Source of the DNA: JAEZRQ01 sp049294415
GTDB lineage: Bacteria > Patescibacteriota > Patescibacteriia > Patescibacteriales > UBA12465
Length of the DNA: 17,022 bases
NCBI GenBank assembly: GCA_049294415.1
Contig: JBAQCS010000033.1
Coordinates: 1-17,022 of the forward strand
Direction: 5' to 3'
Below are positions 1-6,206 of this stretch, one piece after another (positions within the stretch are counted from its first letter, which is position 1; the number at the start of each line of letters is the position of its first letter). The position numbers and the translations under genes were made by a program. The notes beneath the pieces are model-generated. The model was not told where the DNA came from. It saw nothing but the letters and a program-made list of their open reading frames with translations, and ran no database searches.

Positions 1-228
1 GCCTAAAATAGCACTACCATCGCTAATAACAGCTACCATATTCCCTTTCATGGTATGAGTTAAAGCTAAGGATTTATCTTGAGCGATAATACGACAAACC
101 TCAGAAACTCCAGGAGTGTAAGCTAAAGATAAATCATTTTTATTACTAAGTGGTACTTTACTGATAACCGCTAATTTACCTTGATTTTTCTTATGCAAGT
201 CAACTGACTCTTGATAAACATCAGACAT
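1..228 (-). CDS. NAD-dependent malic enzyme, N-terminal fragment
   Basis: Only the first 76 codons are present; the gene runs off the left edge. Translating the minus strand from the ATG at 228 gives a protein beginning MSDVYQESVDLHKKNQGKLA. It continues through a stretch reading DLSLAYTPGVSEVC (about residues 33-46) and then TMKGNMVAVISDGSAILG. The YTPGV block and the GN-VAV-SDG-A-LG block are hallmarks of the malic enzyme N-terminal domain. The family oxidatively decarboxylates malate to pyruvate and reduces NAD(P)+ in the cytoplasm. The NAD-binding domain lies outside the window, so cofactor preference is unknown. The start fits the family, and AT immediately precedes the ATG. A TATACT at 265-260 could be its -10. 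The RNA methyltransferase gene ends 63 nt upstream in the same direction with no clear terminator between, so read-through is possible. Confidence 0.88.
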   Translation of the reverse strand, partial: MSDVYQESVDLHKKNQGKLAVISKVPLSNKNDLSLAYTPGVSEVCRIIAQDKSLALTHTMKGNMVAVISDGSAILG

Positions 229-291
229 ATAATTATAAATAATTTATTAGTGAAGATTTAGTATAACAAATTTTACCTCTATTATCCAGTC

Positions 292-1062
292 TTATAAAGA
301 GCGAAATTTATATAATAACAAAGCAGTAGCAATCGCTACGTTTAATGACTCAATCTCGTTAGACATTTCTATTTTTATTTTAGCATCAGCCATTTCAATA
401 ATGTCTTCGCTAACTCCGTGACTTTCTCCACCTAGAACTAAACAAAATTCTGGCGCAGATTCAAATTCTGATAAATTTACTCCACCATGAGAGCTGGTAA
501 CATACATCGGTAAGTTATTAGATTGAAGCCAAGAACCATCTTCGTCGGTAATAATATTAAGTTTAAAAATTGCATCCTTAGAAGCACTAATTACTTTGCT
601 ATTATAAATATCGACGCAATAAGAATCTAAAACTAAATTCTTAAAACCAAAAGCTAAGGCGCTACGCATAATAGTGCCTAAGTTACCTGGATCACTTACG
701 CCGTTTAAATAAATAACTGAACCAGCTTCTAAAGTTTGTTTTTCAATTATCTGATAAACAGCACAAATACCAGATGGTGTGTCTAACTGAGAAAAATGTT
801 TATTTACTTTTTCATCTATTACATAATAGGCAGCCTGAGAGTTGTTTTCTAAATAAGCAAATTTGTCTGGATACTTATTAATAAAATCTTCTGTAATAAA
901 TAAAGCTTCAAAATCATGTGAACTAGCTAAAGCATCTTTGATAATAGTAAAGTTCTCTACTAAAAAATTTCCAGTTTCTTGGCGATATTTTTTAAGAGCT
1001 AGTTTACTTAAATCCTTAATTTTAGAATTAGCTGAACTAGTAATGGTATCAATTTTTTTCAT
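292..1062 (-). CDS. TrmH/SpoU-family RNA 2'-O-methyltransferase
   Basis: The 256-residue protein has the layout of SpoU-family rRNA/tRNA ribose methyltransferases. Residues 1-105 form a substrate-binding region opening with a TSSANSKIKDLSKL block and FLVEN (usually FLVEG). Residues 115-256 are the catalytic knotted (SPOUT) domain. All three SpoU motifs are visible: motif 1 at 121-139 (SDPGNLGTIMRSALAFG), motif 2 at 207-217 (LVLGGESHGV) and motif 3 at 231-250 (IEMSNEIESLNVAIATA). The family transfers a methyl group from S-adenosylmethionine to a ribose 2'-OH in structured RNA and works as a dimer. Length is normal. The target nucleotide cannot be read from the sequence; 23S rRNA is the commonest target for proteins with this N-terminal region. 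A TATAAT at 1095-1090 gives a leader of about 20 nt with no Shine-Dalgarno. Confidence 0.92.
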   Translation of the reverse strand: MKKIDTITSSANSKIKDLSKLALKKYRQETGNFLVENFTIIKDALASSHDFEALFITEDFINKYPDKFAYLENNSQAAYYVIDEKVNKHFSQLDTPSGICAVYQIIEKQTLEAGSVIYLNGVSDPGNLGTIMRSALAFGFKNLVLDSYCVDIYNSKVISASKDAIFKLNIITDEDGSWLQSNNLPMYVTSSHGGVNLSEFESAPEFCLVLGGESHGVSEDIIEMADAKIKIEMSNEIESLNVAIATALLLYKFRSL

Positions 1063-1089
1063 AATAATTATGTGATTAATCTAAATTTT

Positions 1090-1095
1090 ATTATA
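1090..1095 (-). promoter_or_regulatory. -10 element of the RNA methyltransferase gene
   Basis: A perfect TATAAT on the minus strand, about 28 nt before the ATG at 1062. No clear -35 is seen at the right distance. Confidence 0.45.
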
Positions 1096-1142
1096 ACATA
1101 AAAACTCAAAAAAACTAGAAAAAATGCCTACTTTTGACACCA

Positions 1143-1171
1143 TTGCTATTTTATGGCTCTAGGTGTAGAAT
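1143..1171 (+). promoter_or_regulatory. Promoter of the membrane coiled-coil pair
   Basis: TTGCTA (1143-1148), a 17-nt spacer and TAGAAT (1166-1171) predict transcription from about 1178 and a leader of about 27 nt to the ATG at 1205. A separate TTGACA at 1134-1139 has no well-placed -10. Confidence 0.45.
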
Positions 1172-1204
1172 TTCGAAATACGAACCTTTAAAATTAAATA
1201 AGAT

Positions 1205-1729
1205 ATGAAAAGACTTAACAATTATGCCAGACACCATCTCATTGGAAGGCTTTTTATGCCTTTCTGTATTTTAATTGTTTTCAACTTGCTGCTCCATTAC
1301 TGGAGCAATGAGGATTCAGTCAAACTCACCGTGCTTATCATTTCATTGACCTTTGTGGCTGCCATGATTTTGGTGATTATTTTCTACCCTAAGTTAATGG
1401 ATATAAAAGTTCAGACCCTAAGGTATGATGATTATCTTTACGAAGTAATTGAACGCTACGAAGAATGGTTGAAGACTATCAACCAAAGAATAGAAACAGC
1501 CGAAAATACCAGTGTAAAACATTTTATGATTGGCAAAAAGAATAAGCAAAAGCCAGAAATGATGGCTAAACTTTTAGAAGATGCCAGAATAAATAAAGCT
1601 GGTATTTTACAAGGCTATCAAGCGGATAGAGAGGAGGCTGAAAAAAAACTAAGCCTCTATAAAACTGAAAAAGAAGAGTGTGTTAAAATGCTAACTCAGT
1701 ATTATGGAAAAACTAGCCACTCAAGTTAA
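1205..1729 (+). CDS. Two-helix membrane protein with coiled-coil tail (hypothetical)
   Basis: I do not recognise a family. The 174-residue protein starts with a basic stretch (about residues 1-15). Two hydrophobic segments follow (about 16-32 and 40-60), then YPKLMDI at 61-67, then a long charged, heptad-like region rich in E, K and A (about 70-165). The probable topology is a short periplasmic loop with both ends cytoplasmic and a cytoplasmic coiled coil. There is no Shine-Dalgarno; the start context is GATATG. The last 26 nt overlap the first codons of the next gene if that gene starts at 1704. The next gene encodes a protein of the same architecture, suggesting co-translation and a joint complex. 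By eye this gene is somewhat richer in G+C than its neighbours. Confidence 0.7.
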   Translation: MKRLNNYARHHLIGRLFMPFCILIVFNLLLHYWSNEDSVKLTVLIISLTFVAAMILVIIFYPKLMDIKVQTLRYDDYLYEVIERYEEWLKTINQRIETAENTSVKHFMIGKKNKQKPEMMAKLLEDARINKAGILQGYQADREEAEKKLSLYKTEKEECVKMLTQYYGKTSHSS

Positions 1730-2255
1730 TGACTTCTCCAGGAGAAGATTATTAATGAAGATGCTGCCTTTAACAATTGTTTTGTCTGCTGTTTGTTATT
1801 ACTTGCAATCAATTCAACTGTTTACTAATTTATTTTGTTTAATTGCATTTTTTTGGTTCGTTCACCCTCATCTAATTAACCTTGAAAAAGAAGCTACTGA
1901 TTATTTTACATATTTAAAAAATCAGGAAGCTTATTATCAAAAATTAATTGATTGGAAAAAACGGAAGTTAAAAAAATATAAAAAAACTAAACCTTTGGAT
2001 CTTGATCATAATCGACAAGAATTTAATAGGTTAGTAAAGGCTCTAAAAGAAGTAGCTAATTCTAATGATGACTTTTATTCAGATTTCCAAAGAGATCTAA
2101 AAAGAAAAATTATCAGAATTAGCGATGCGGCTATTCTCAGAAAAAAACTAACAATTTATTATCTTAAAAATGACATCAAAAATCTGGAAACAAGAAAAAA
2201 GGATGTTATTGATACGAAAAATTTTGTACTACAAGAAGCTATCCCCCAAGGATAG
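1704..2255 (+). CDS. Two-helix membrane protein with coiled-coil tail (hypothetical), partner of the upstream gene
   Basis: The 183-residue protein is unrecognised but mirrors its upstream neighbour. It has a basic N-terminus with RRR at 13-15, two hydrophobic segments (about 20-35 and 38-53) and HPHLINL at 54-60. A lysine-rich coiled coil (about 60-175) follows. The [YH]-P-x-L-[MI]-[DN]-[IL] element just after the second membrane helix is shared by both proteins, so they may be diverged tandem duplicates. The start is uncertain. ATG 1704 overlaps the upstream gene and has no ribosome site. ATG 1755 (residue 18) is preceded by AGGAGAAG at 1740-1747 and would give 166 residues. The stop codon lies inside the terminator hairpin. 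Confidence 0.68.
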   Translation: MEKLATQVNDFSRRRLLMKMLPLTIVLSAVCYYLQSIQLFTNLFCLIAFFWFVHPHLINLEKEATDYFTYLKNQEAYYQKLIDWKKRKLKKYKKTKPLDLDHNRQEFNRLVKALKEVANSNDDFYSDFQRDLKRKIIRISDAAILRKKLTIYYLKNDIKNLETRKKDVIDTKNFVLQEAIPQG

Positions 2256-2262
2256 CTTTTTT
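2236..2262 (+). terminator. Intrinsic terminator overlapping the upstream stop codon
   Basis: A perfect 9-bp stem, AAGCTATCC (2236-2244) with GGATAGCTT (2250-2258), has a 5-nt loop and ends in six T residues. The TAG stop (2253-2255) of the coiled-coil gene is inside the right arm. Confidence 0.85.
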
Positions 2263-2285
2263 CTTGAATAATTATTAACAAAGAC

Positions 2286-2313
2286 TTTACAAATTTTTTA
2301 AAATAACTATAAT
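2286..2313 (+). promoter_or_regulatory. Promoter of candidate leader/small RNA
   Basis: TTTACA (2286-2291), 16 nt and a perfect TATAAT (2308-2313) predict a start near 2320. It sits directly after the preceding terminator, so it begins a new transcription unit. Confidence 0.65.
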
Positions 2314-2319
2314 AAATCT

Positions 2320-2472
2320 ATATGTTTAAGATGAACATCAATTGGAATATGTATTGCTTATCAGTCCGCAATTTTAGCGGGATGATTTTAATTAGTAATA
2401 AATGACCAAATAATGCTTGAGTCAAAAAATATTTCTAGTTAAAATCAGTCCACTAAAAGGGGCTGTTTTTTT
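2320..2472 (+). ncRNA. Candidate structured small RNA or attenuator leader
   Basis: This stretch lies between a good promoter and an intrinsic terminator and has no convincing open frame. Three pairings are visible. (1) An imperfect 10-bp hairpin joins 2360-2369 to 2377-2386, containing CCGC/GCGG with loop AATTTTA. (2) A 12-bp stem, GATTTTAATTAG (2384-2395) with CTAGTTAAAATC (2435-2446), has one G-U pair. (3) A terminator stem joins CAGTCC (2446-2451) to GGGCTG (2460-2465) and is followed by seven T. A short TGAC/GTCA pairing (2403-2406 with 2421-2424) lies inside stem 2. Stems 1 and 2 compete for 2384-2386. TCAGTCC occurs both in stem 1 (2361-2367) and at the terminator. I recognise no known riboswitch or small-RNA family. 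It could be an independent small RNA of about 150 nt or a regulated leader of the gene at 2542. Confidence 0.45.
2446..2472 (+). terminator. Intrinsic terminator at the end of the candidate RNA
   Basis: A 6-bp stem, CAGTCC/GGGCTG (2446-2451 with 2460-2465, one G-U pair), an 8-nt loop and T2466-T2472. It lies upstream of the gene at 2542, so it could act as an attenuator. Confidence 0.65.
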
Positions 2473-2528
2473 AAATTATTACAGTTTTTTAACAATTTAA
2501 TAATAACCTTAAAAAAAAGTAACAAAAT

Positions 2529-2533
2529 GGAGG
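2529..2533 (+). promoter_or_regulatory. Shine-Dalgarno site that decides the start at 2542
   Basis: GGAGG lies 8 nt before the ATG at 2542, a standard distance. The earlier in-frame ATG at 2527 overlaps this site and has none of its own. The 17-nt AAAATGGAGGTAAAAAC (2524-2540) recurs exactly before the gene starting at 12097. Confidence 0.8.
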
Positions 2534-2541
2534 TAAAAACT

Positions 2542-3423
2542 ATGGAGGTGAAAACTCACGCATTGCAAGTTGGTAATTGGACAACTAAGGGGACGACTTA
2601 TTCCTTAACGCTGCCGAAGCAAGCTAAAGAACAAGCTATGGAAATTATTAATGAGTACTTAAAACATTTTCCAGCTGAAACTGTTTGGGTACAAGAAAAA
2701 TTTAGAGTTCCGTCTTTACTGCTTAGTATGAACTGTACTTTTAAAAGCAATCTTAATGTTTATAGTATCAGTCAAAACCCTAAAAACTTAGGAATCGCTG
2801 TAGCTATAAATCCTGAACTAAAAGCTGCTTTAGGTCGAGTACAATTTACTTGGCCAGAAATTAAGGCCACCATTCATCCGCAATTTCAGGATGATTATTT
2901 ATGGATTAAAACCATTGATTTAAAGGAAGTTTTTAAACAAGCTGGCAATAAACAGGATTTGATTTTAATTAGAAATCCTGAATTTAATCCAAAACAGAAT
3001 ACCTTGAGTCAAAGATCCATTACTTCAATTCTGAAAAGAAATTCTAATGCTTATGGTGAAATCCTGAATTTATGGAGTAGAGTTGATTTTGGTAATAGTG
3101 AAAAATTACCATGGCAAAAAGGTTTTGCTTTAAAACCATTAGCTAAAACTAAAACACAGTTTAATCTCTATCGTCCCATGCCAGGACCAGGCTTAATGAG
3201 TGAAGAAAAAATTGAAAGCATTGTTAGTAATAGAACTTGTTACGTACAAAACTTCATTCAACCCATGGACTCTCCAGTAGCTGGCGAAAAAATGATTTAT
3301 AAAATCTATTTTGCCTACGATCTCTTTACCAAAGAGTATCGCTATTTAGGAGGATTATGGCTATCTCGTGCTAATTACAGAATCCACGGTACACCAGAGA
3401 CAACCTTTGGCAAACTCATGTAA
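2542..3423 (+). CDS. Hypothetical protein, possibly degenerate ATP-grasp type
   Basis: The protein has 293 residues from ATG 2542 (298 from ATG 2527). I do not recognise it firmly. It has no signal peptide or membrane segment and is rich in aromatic and basic residues. The C-terminal half has a spacing reminiscent of ATP-grasp ligases. WQKGFALKPL resembles the lysine strand that contacts ATP. It is followed by YVQNFIQPM, like the hinge strand, then IYKIYFAYDL and GGLWLSRANYRIHGTPETTFG. The usual glycine-rich loop after the lysine strand is replaced by AKTKTQFNLYRP, and no clear pair of acidic metal ligands is seen. Catalysis is therefore uncertain. It is preceded by a structured leader and ended by a strong hairpin, so it is a single-gene unit. 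The first ten codons of the longer frame are a near-exact tandem repeat (MEVKT twice). Confidence 0.62.
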   Translation: MEVKTHALQVGNWTTKGTTYSLTLPKQAKEQAMEIINEYLKHFPAETVWVQEKFRVPSLLLSMNCTFKSNLNVYSISQNPKNLGIAVAINPELKAALGRVQFTWPEIKATIHPQFQDDYLWIKTIDLKEVFKQAGNKQDLILIRNPEFNPKQNTLSQRSITSILKRNSNAYGEILNLWSRVDFGNSEKLPWQKGFALKPLAKTKTQFNLYRPMPGPGLMSEEKIESIVSNRTCYVQNFIQPMDSPVAGEKMIYKIYFAYDLFTKEYRYLGGLWLSRANYRIHGTPETTFGKLM

Positions 3424-3438
3424 ATAAAAATTTACATT

Positions 3439-3469
3439 AAAAAAGACCATCACAACGATGGTCTTTTTT
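3439..3469. terminator. Bidirectional terminator between convergent genes
   Basis: A perfect 13-bp inverted repeat, AAAAAAGACCATC (3439-3451) with GATGGTCTTTTTT (3457-3469), has a 5-nt loop. A and T tracts on its two sides serve both the plus gene ending at 3423 and the minus gene ending at 3481. Confidence 0.9.
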
Positions 3470-3480
3470 CTTAGATATTT

Positions 3481-4395
3481 TTAAAATAAATATTGAAACA
3501 TTAAACCGGCGACTACGCTAATTCCATATAGCAAAGCAATGATTCGATAAGCATTTTTCTTATGCTCTTCTTCTTTAAATAAAATTAATAATCCTAACCC
3601 GCCACTAGCACATAAACCAGCAATAACTGAGCCGTAAGTAATAATACCGCTTAAATAAAGCTCGGTAATAGTCACTGAGGCTGCACAGTTAGGAATTAAA
3701 CCAATGAGCGCTGCCAAAAATGGTTGCCAAACAACATGGGCTGATAATAAAGCCGCTAGATTATCCTTGCCTATCCAAAAAATTATTAGGTTAATTGCTA
3801 ATGATGCTAAAAATATATAGACAAATATTTTAAGTGTATGAATCAAGGGATGTAAAAATATTTCTTTTAAACTAAAAGTTTTAGCCGTTGAACAAGTACT
3901 GTGACCACAGCAAGCCACATCATCTTTAACTGTTTCATGATGATGGCTAACATCGTCAACGTGAAGTTCATAATTTTTAATGTGTTTTAAGGTCTCACGA
4001 TTAGTTTTGCGATAGAAAAAATCAATTAGGTAACCAGCAACCAAAGCAATATCTATTTTAGATAATAACAGTGGAATAATAATTTTAGCTTTATCTGGTT
4101 GAGCTAAAATAATAGGTAATGCTTCATCCGAAGTTGATAAATAAACAGCAATAAGAGTACCAATAGTAACTAATCTTTGAGTATACAAGGCAGTCGTCAC
4201 TACCGAAAAACCACACTGCGGCAAAATACCAGCCACCGCACCTAAAGCCGGACCAGCGGCACCAGCTTTTTGAACATTCTTTCTAATAGCATCACCTAAT
4301 TTATATTCAACTAGTTCAATAACAATATAAACTATCAGTAATAAAGGAATAGTTTTAAGTGAATCAATTAAAGCATCTAAGACTAACTCGTACAT
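3481..4395 (-). CDS. ArsP_2-type (10-TM) heavy-metal permease
   Basis: This 304-residue polytopic membrane protein has two homologous halves, each with a signature at a broken helix: GILPQCGFS at 56-64 and GLIPNCAAS at 232-240. This pattern fits the putative 10-TM heavy-metal/manganese exporter family (ArsP_2 type). Hydrophobic segments lie at about 12-30, 46-68, 78-98, 105-126, 183-207, 213-234, 240-268 and 281-303. The central cytoplasmic loop (145-170) is rich in metal ligands (H145, H151-H153, C162, C163, H165, C168) and may sense or deliver the ion. The gene starts 3 nt after the stop of a Fur-family regulator, so the two are one operon. Export of a divalent metal is the best guess; the ion is unknown. 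Confidence 0.82.
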   Translation of the reverse strand: MYELVLDALIDSLKTIPLLLIVYIVIELVEYKLGDAIRKNVQKAGAAGPALGAVAGILPQCGFSVVTTALYTQRLVTIGTLIAVYLSTSDEALPIILAQPDKAKIIIPLLLSKIDIALVAGYLIDFFYRKTNRETLKHIKNYELHVDDVSHHHETVKDDVACCGHSTCSTAKTFSLKEIFLHPLIHTLKIFVYIFLASLAINLIIFWIGKDNLAALLSAHVVWQPFLAALIGLIPNCAASVTITELYLSGIITYGSVIAGLCASGGLGLLILFKEEEHKKNAYRIIALLYGISVVAGLMFQYLF

Positions 4396-4398
4396 ATA

Positions 4399-4815
4399 TT
4401 ATTGGCAAAGATGACACAAGCCATAAAACTCTAGGCTGTGATCGCTTATTTTAAATTTTTCTTTCTTCATAATTTGTTGCTCCTGACTTTCTAAATGATT
4501 ACATAAAGTAATCTTTTTAACAGCGTGACATTTTAGACAAACTAGGTGATGACAATGCTCTAATTGTAATTCAAATAAAGACGGCTCACCAATTAATCTT
4601 ACTTCTTTTAATAAATTATTATTCATTAAAAAATTAAGTTCACGATAAATAGTAGTGCGATTAACAGCTAGTCCCCGCTCTTTTAATAAAACTAAAAGTT
4701 CGGCTGCTGACAGTGGTTTAGTAGCAGATAACAATAAACTTAAAGCAGCAATTCTAGTTTTAGTAATTCGTCCGCCAATTTTTTTTATTTTTTGTAACAA
4801 TATTTCTAAAGTCAT
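4399..4815 (-). CDS. Fur-family metalloregulator
   Basis: The 138-residue protein has the full Fur layout. A winged helix-turn-helix spans about 1-75, with GGRITKTR at 14-21 and the recognition helix region NRTTIYRELNFL at 52-63. A dimerisation and metal domain spans about 80-138. Structural zinc cysteines are present as CxxC at 93-96 and at 134-137. HCHH at 87-90 and H126 are candidate regulatory metal ligands. It resembles Zur/Fur in length. It is the first gene of an operon with a metal permease. Its own promoter carries a perfect palindrome between -35 and -10, indicating autorepression when metal-bound (or apo; not determinable). The ATG is only 8 nt past the -10, so the mRNA should be leaderless. 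No internal start fits the family better. Confidence 0.92.
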   Translation of the reverse strand: MTLEILLQKIKKIGGRITKTRIAALSLLLSATKPLSAAELLVLLKERGLAVNRTTIYRELNFLMNNNLLKEVRLIGEPSLFELQLEHCHHLVCLKCHAVKKITLCNHLESQEQQIMKKEKFKISDHSLEFYGLCHLCQ

Positions 4816-4823
4816 ATGACGGT

Positions 4824-4853
4824 ATTATAACGCAACACTGTTGCGTTTGTCAA
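4824..4853 (-). promoter_or_regulatory. Consensus promoter of the fur-permease operon
   Basis: On the minus strand, TTGACA (4853-4848), 18 nt and TATAAT (4829-4824) both match the consensus exactly. Transcription should start at about 4817-4815, at or within 2 nt of the ATG at 4815. Confidence 0.85.
4830..4846. promoter_or_regulatory. Palindromic operator, probable Fur-family binding site
   Basis: ACGCAACACTGTTGCGT is a perfect 8-1-8 inverted repeat centred on 4838. It fills 17 of the 18 nt between the -35 and -10 boxes. A bound dimer would block RNA polymerase, the classic geometry for autoregulated Fur-family repression. Confidence 0.8.
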
Positions 4854-4861
4854 AGAGTATA

Positions 4862-4890
4862 TTAAAAGGCGCCTGTTTAGCGCCTTTTAA
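4862..4890 (-). terminator. Terminator of the YceI-like gene
   Basis: An 11-bp perfect inverted repeat, TTAAAAGGCGC (4862-4872) with GCGCCTTTTAA (4880-4890), has a 7-nt loop. It lies 14 nt past the stop of the minus-strand lipoprotein gene. Confidence 0.75.
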
Positions 4891-4904
4891 AGTTTATGAA
4901 CTAA

Positions 4905-5537
4905 CTATTTAATAGCTTCTAAAGAAACTGATAAATCTATTTCATCTTTAATAACTTTATCGCCTAAATCTTGAAAGAATTTACCAGACCCGTATCTAAC
5001 ATCCCAAGTAGTGCGATCTAGTTCTAATTCACTAACAGCCAATACTTTATTATTTTCTTGGTTTAACATTAAATTAAAACTAATAGGAGCTGTCTTCCCC
5101 TTTAAAGTTAAATCGCCGCTAATAGCGTATAAACCTTCCTCTGGAGTTCTAGCTACTGAAGTAATAACTAAATTAGCTTCTGGATAAGTTTCAGTGGCAA
5201 AAAAATCTTCACTATTTAAATGTTTAACTAAAGCTTCGATATTCTCATCAGTCTTAATGCTTTTCATGTCTAACAATAAATTACCACCAGTCAAATTACC
5301 ACCGGTGATAGTTAAATTACCAGACTTGATAGCCAAGGTGCCAGTATGAGAATTACCTACTACCTTACTAGCTTTCCAAGCTACTTTACTACTGGAAGTA
5401 CTAACCTGATAGGTGCCATCAGTTAAGGAAACTGACTTGTTAGCATTATTCTCTGAAACATCTTTTGTTTGAGAAGTGCAAGCACTTAAGGTGACTAGGC
5501 CTAAACCCAGGAGTAGGACAAATAAAATTTTTTTCAT
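4905..5537 (-). CDS. YceI-family lipoprotein
   Basis: The 210-residue protein opens with a lipoprotein signal: MKK, a hydrophobic core and the lipobox LSAC with the lipidated cysteine at 20. A short low-complexity linker rich in S, N and K follows. From about 40 to 210 it matches the YceI lipocalin-like beta-barrel pattern. It begins YQVSTSSSKVAWKASK, then has TGTLAIKSGNLTI. NSEDFFATETYPEANLVITS is the typical HLxSxDFFdvexyPxaxF block. GDLTLKGKTAPISFNL and a closing DEIDLSVSLEA follow. YceI proteins bind long polyisoprenoid or fatty ligands in their barrel; the physiological role is often unknown. It should sit on the outer face of the membrane. It has its own promoter-like TATACT (5566-5561) and terminator, so it is monocistronic. 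Confidence 0.9.
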   Translation of the reverse strand: MKKILFVLLLGLGLVTLSACTSQTKDVSENNANKSVSLTDGTYQVSTSSSKVAWKASKVVGNSHTGTLAIKSGNLTITGGNLTGGNLLLDMKSIKTDENIEALVKHLNSEDFFATETYPEANLVITSVARTPEEGLYAISGDLTLKGKTAPISFNLMLNQENNKVLAVSELELDRTTWDVRYGSGKFFQDLGDKVIKDEIDLSVSLEAIK

Positions 5538-5591
5538 ATTTTTATAAGTTATAAATTAGAAGTATAAATATAGCATATTTTTGAGTATTAG

Positions 5592-5618
5592 AAAAGGCGG
5601 TTGTTATAACCGCCTTTT
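5592..5618 (-). terminator. Terminator of the MTH1-like Nudix gene
   Basis: An 11-bp perfect inverted repeat, AAAAGGCGGTT (5592-5602) with AACCGCCTTTT (5608-5618), has loop GTTAT. It lies 14 nt past the stop of the gene ending at 5632. Confidence 0.8.
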
Positions 5619-5631
5619 ACTTAATCAATAA

Positions 5632-6123
5632 TTAATAAATTACGTCGAAATTTAAACTGACAATTTTTTGTCCGAGTTTTCTAACTAAGATAGAGCCTTG
5701 AATTTTTTGACCATGCAAAATGTAAGGCAACCAAGCTTTGTCAGAATCAATAAGATTAGTTGGCAAGGAATCAATATTAAACCATTGCGGGTCAACTAAT
5801 TCACCATTGCCGGACTCAAATTCACCCTGCCAATTATACAAAAGAAAAATGTGAAGTTGATGGCAATCAGTTTGCCAGATACCAGTACGAATACTAATCT
5901 CTAAAAAACCTTGTTCGATTAAATCTTCACTGGCAACTATAATGCCTAATTCTTGTCCTAATTCACGCACAGCAGACTCTCGCAAAGATTCTTTTTTCTT
6001 AACTCCTCCGCCATAACCATTACGCTTCCCTTCGCCCAATTTCATGGTTTTAAGACCCAAAAGAACTTTTACGCCGTCTAAATCTTTTTTCATCAAAAAA
6101 ACTACTGTTTCTTTTCGTTTCAT
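5632..6123 (-). CDS. MTH1-like Nudix hydrolase with altered Nudix box
   Basis: This 163-residue Nudix protein has the MTH1-type lead-in: VLLGLKTMKLGEGKRNGYGG (20-39), compared with LLGxKxxGFGxGxWNGFGGK. The Nudix box runs from G39 to I61: G39, E45, R53, E54, L55, Q57, E58, G60. In the canonical motif GX5EX7REUXEEXGU the residue at 57 is Glu, a Mg2+ ligand; here it is Gln. The family hydrolyses oxidised purine nucleoside triphosphates and so cleans the nucleotide pool in the cytoplasm. Activity here may be reduced or metal-dependent in a different way. The gene has its own terminator and stands alone. No Shine-Dalgarno is seen. Confidence 0.87.
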   Translation of the reverse strand: MKRKETVVFLMKKDLDGVKVLLGLKTMKLGEGKRNGYGGGVKKKESLRESAVRELGQELGIIVASEDLIEQGFLEISIRTGIWQTDCHQLHIFLLYNWQGEFESGNGELVDPQWFNIDSLPTNLIDSDKAWLPYILHGQKIQGSILVRKLGQKIVSLNFDVIY

Positions 6124-6206
6124 TTGCTATCTTTTAAAATGTTAATTTACTATTAATAAGTGTTCAAATTATCTTAAATCAAAAATCAAGGACTGTCAAA
6201 GCTAAT

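Noticed and set aside
863..1075. Plus-strand 70-codon frame
   Set aside because: It lies wholly opposite the RNA methyltransferase gene (apart from a few bases) and its translation is just the complement of that gene; no family features.
2527..2541. ATG at 2527 as the true start
   Set aside because: It is part of the Shine-Dalgarno site for the ATG at 2542 and has no ribosome site of its own; the tandem MEVKT is a by-product of this.
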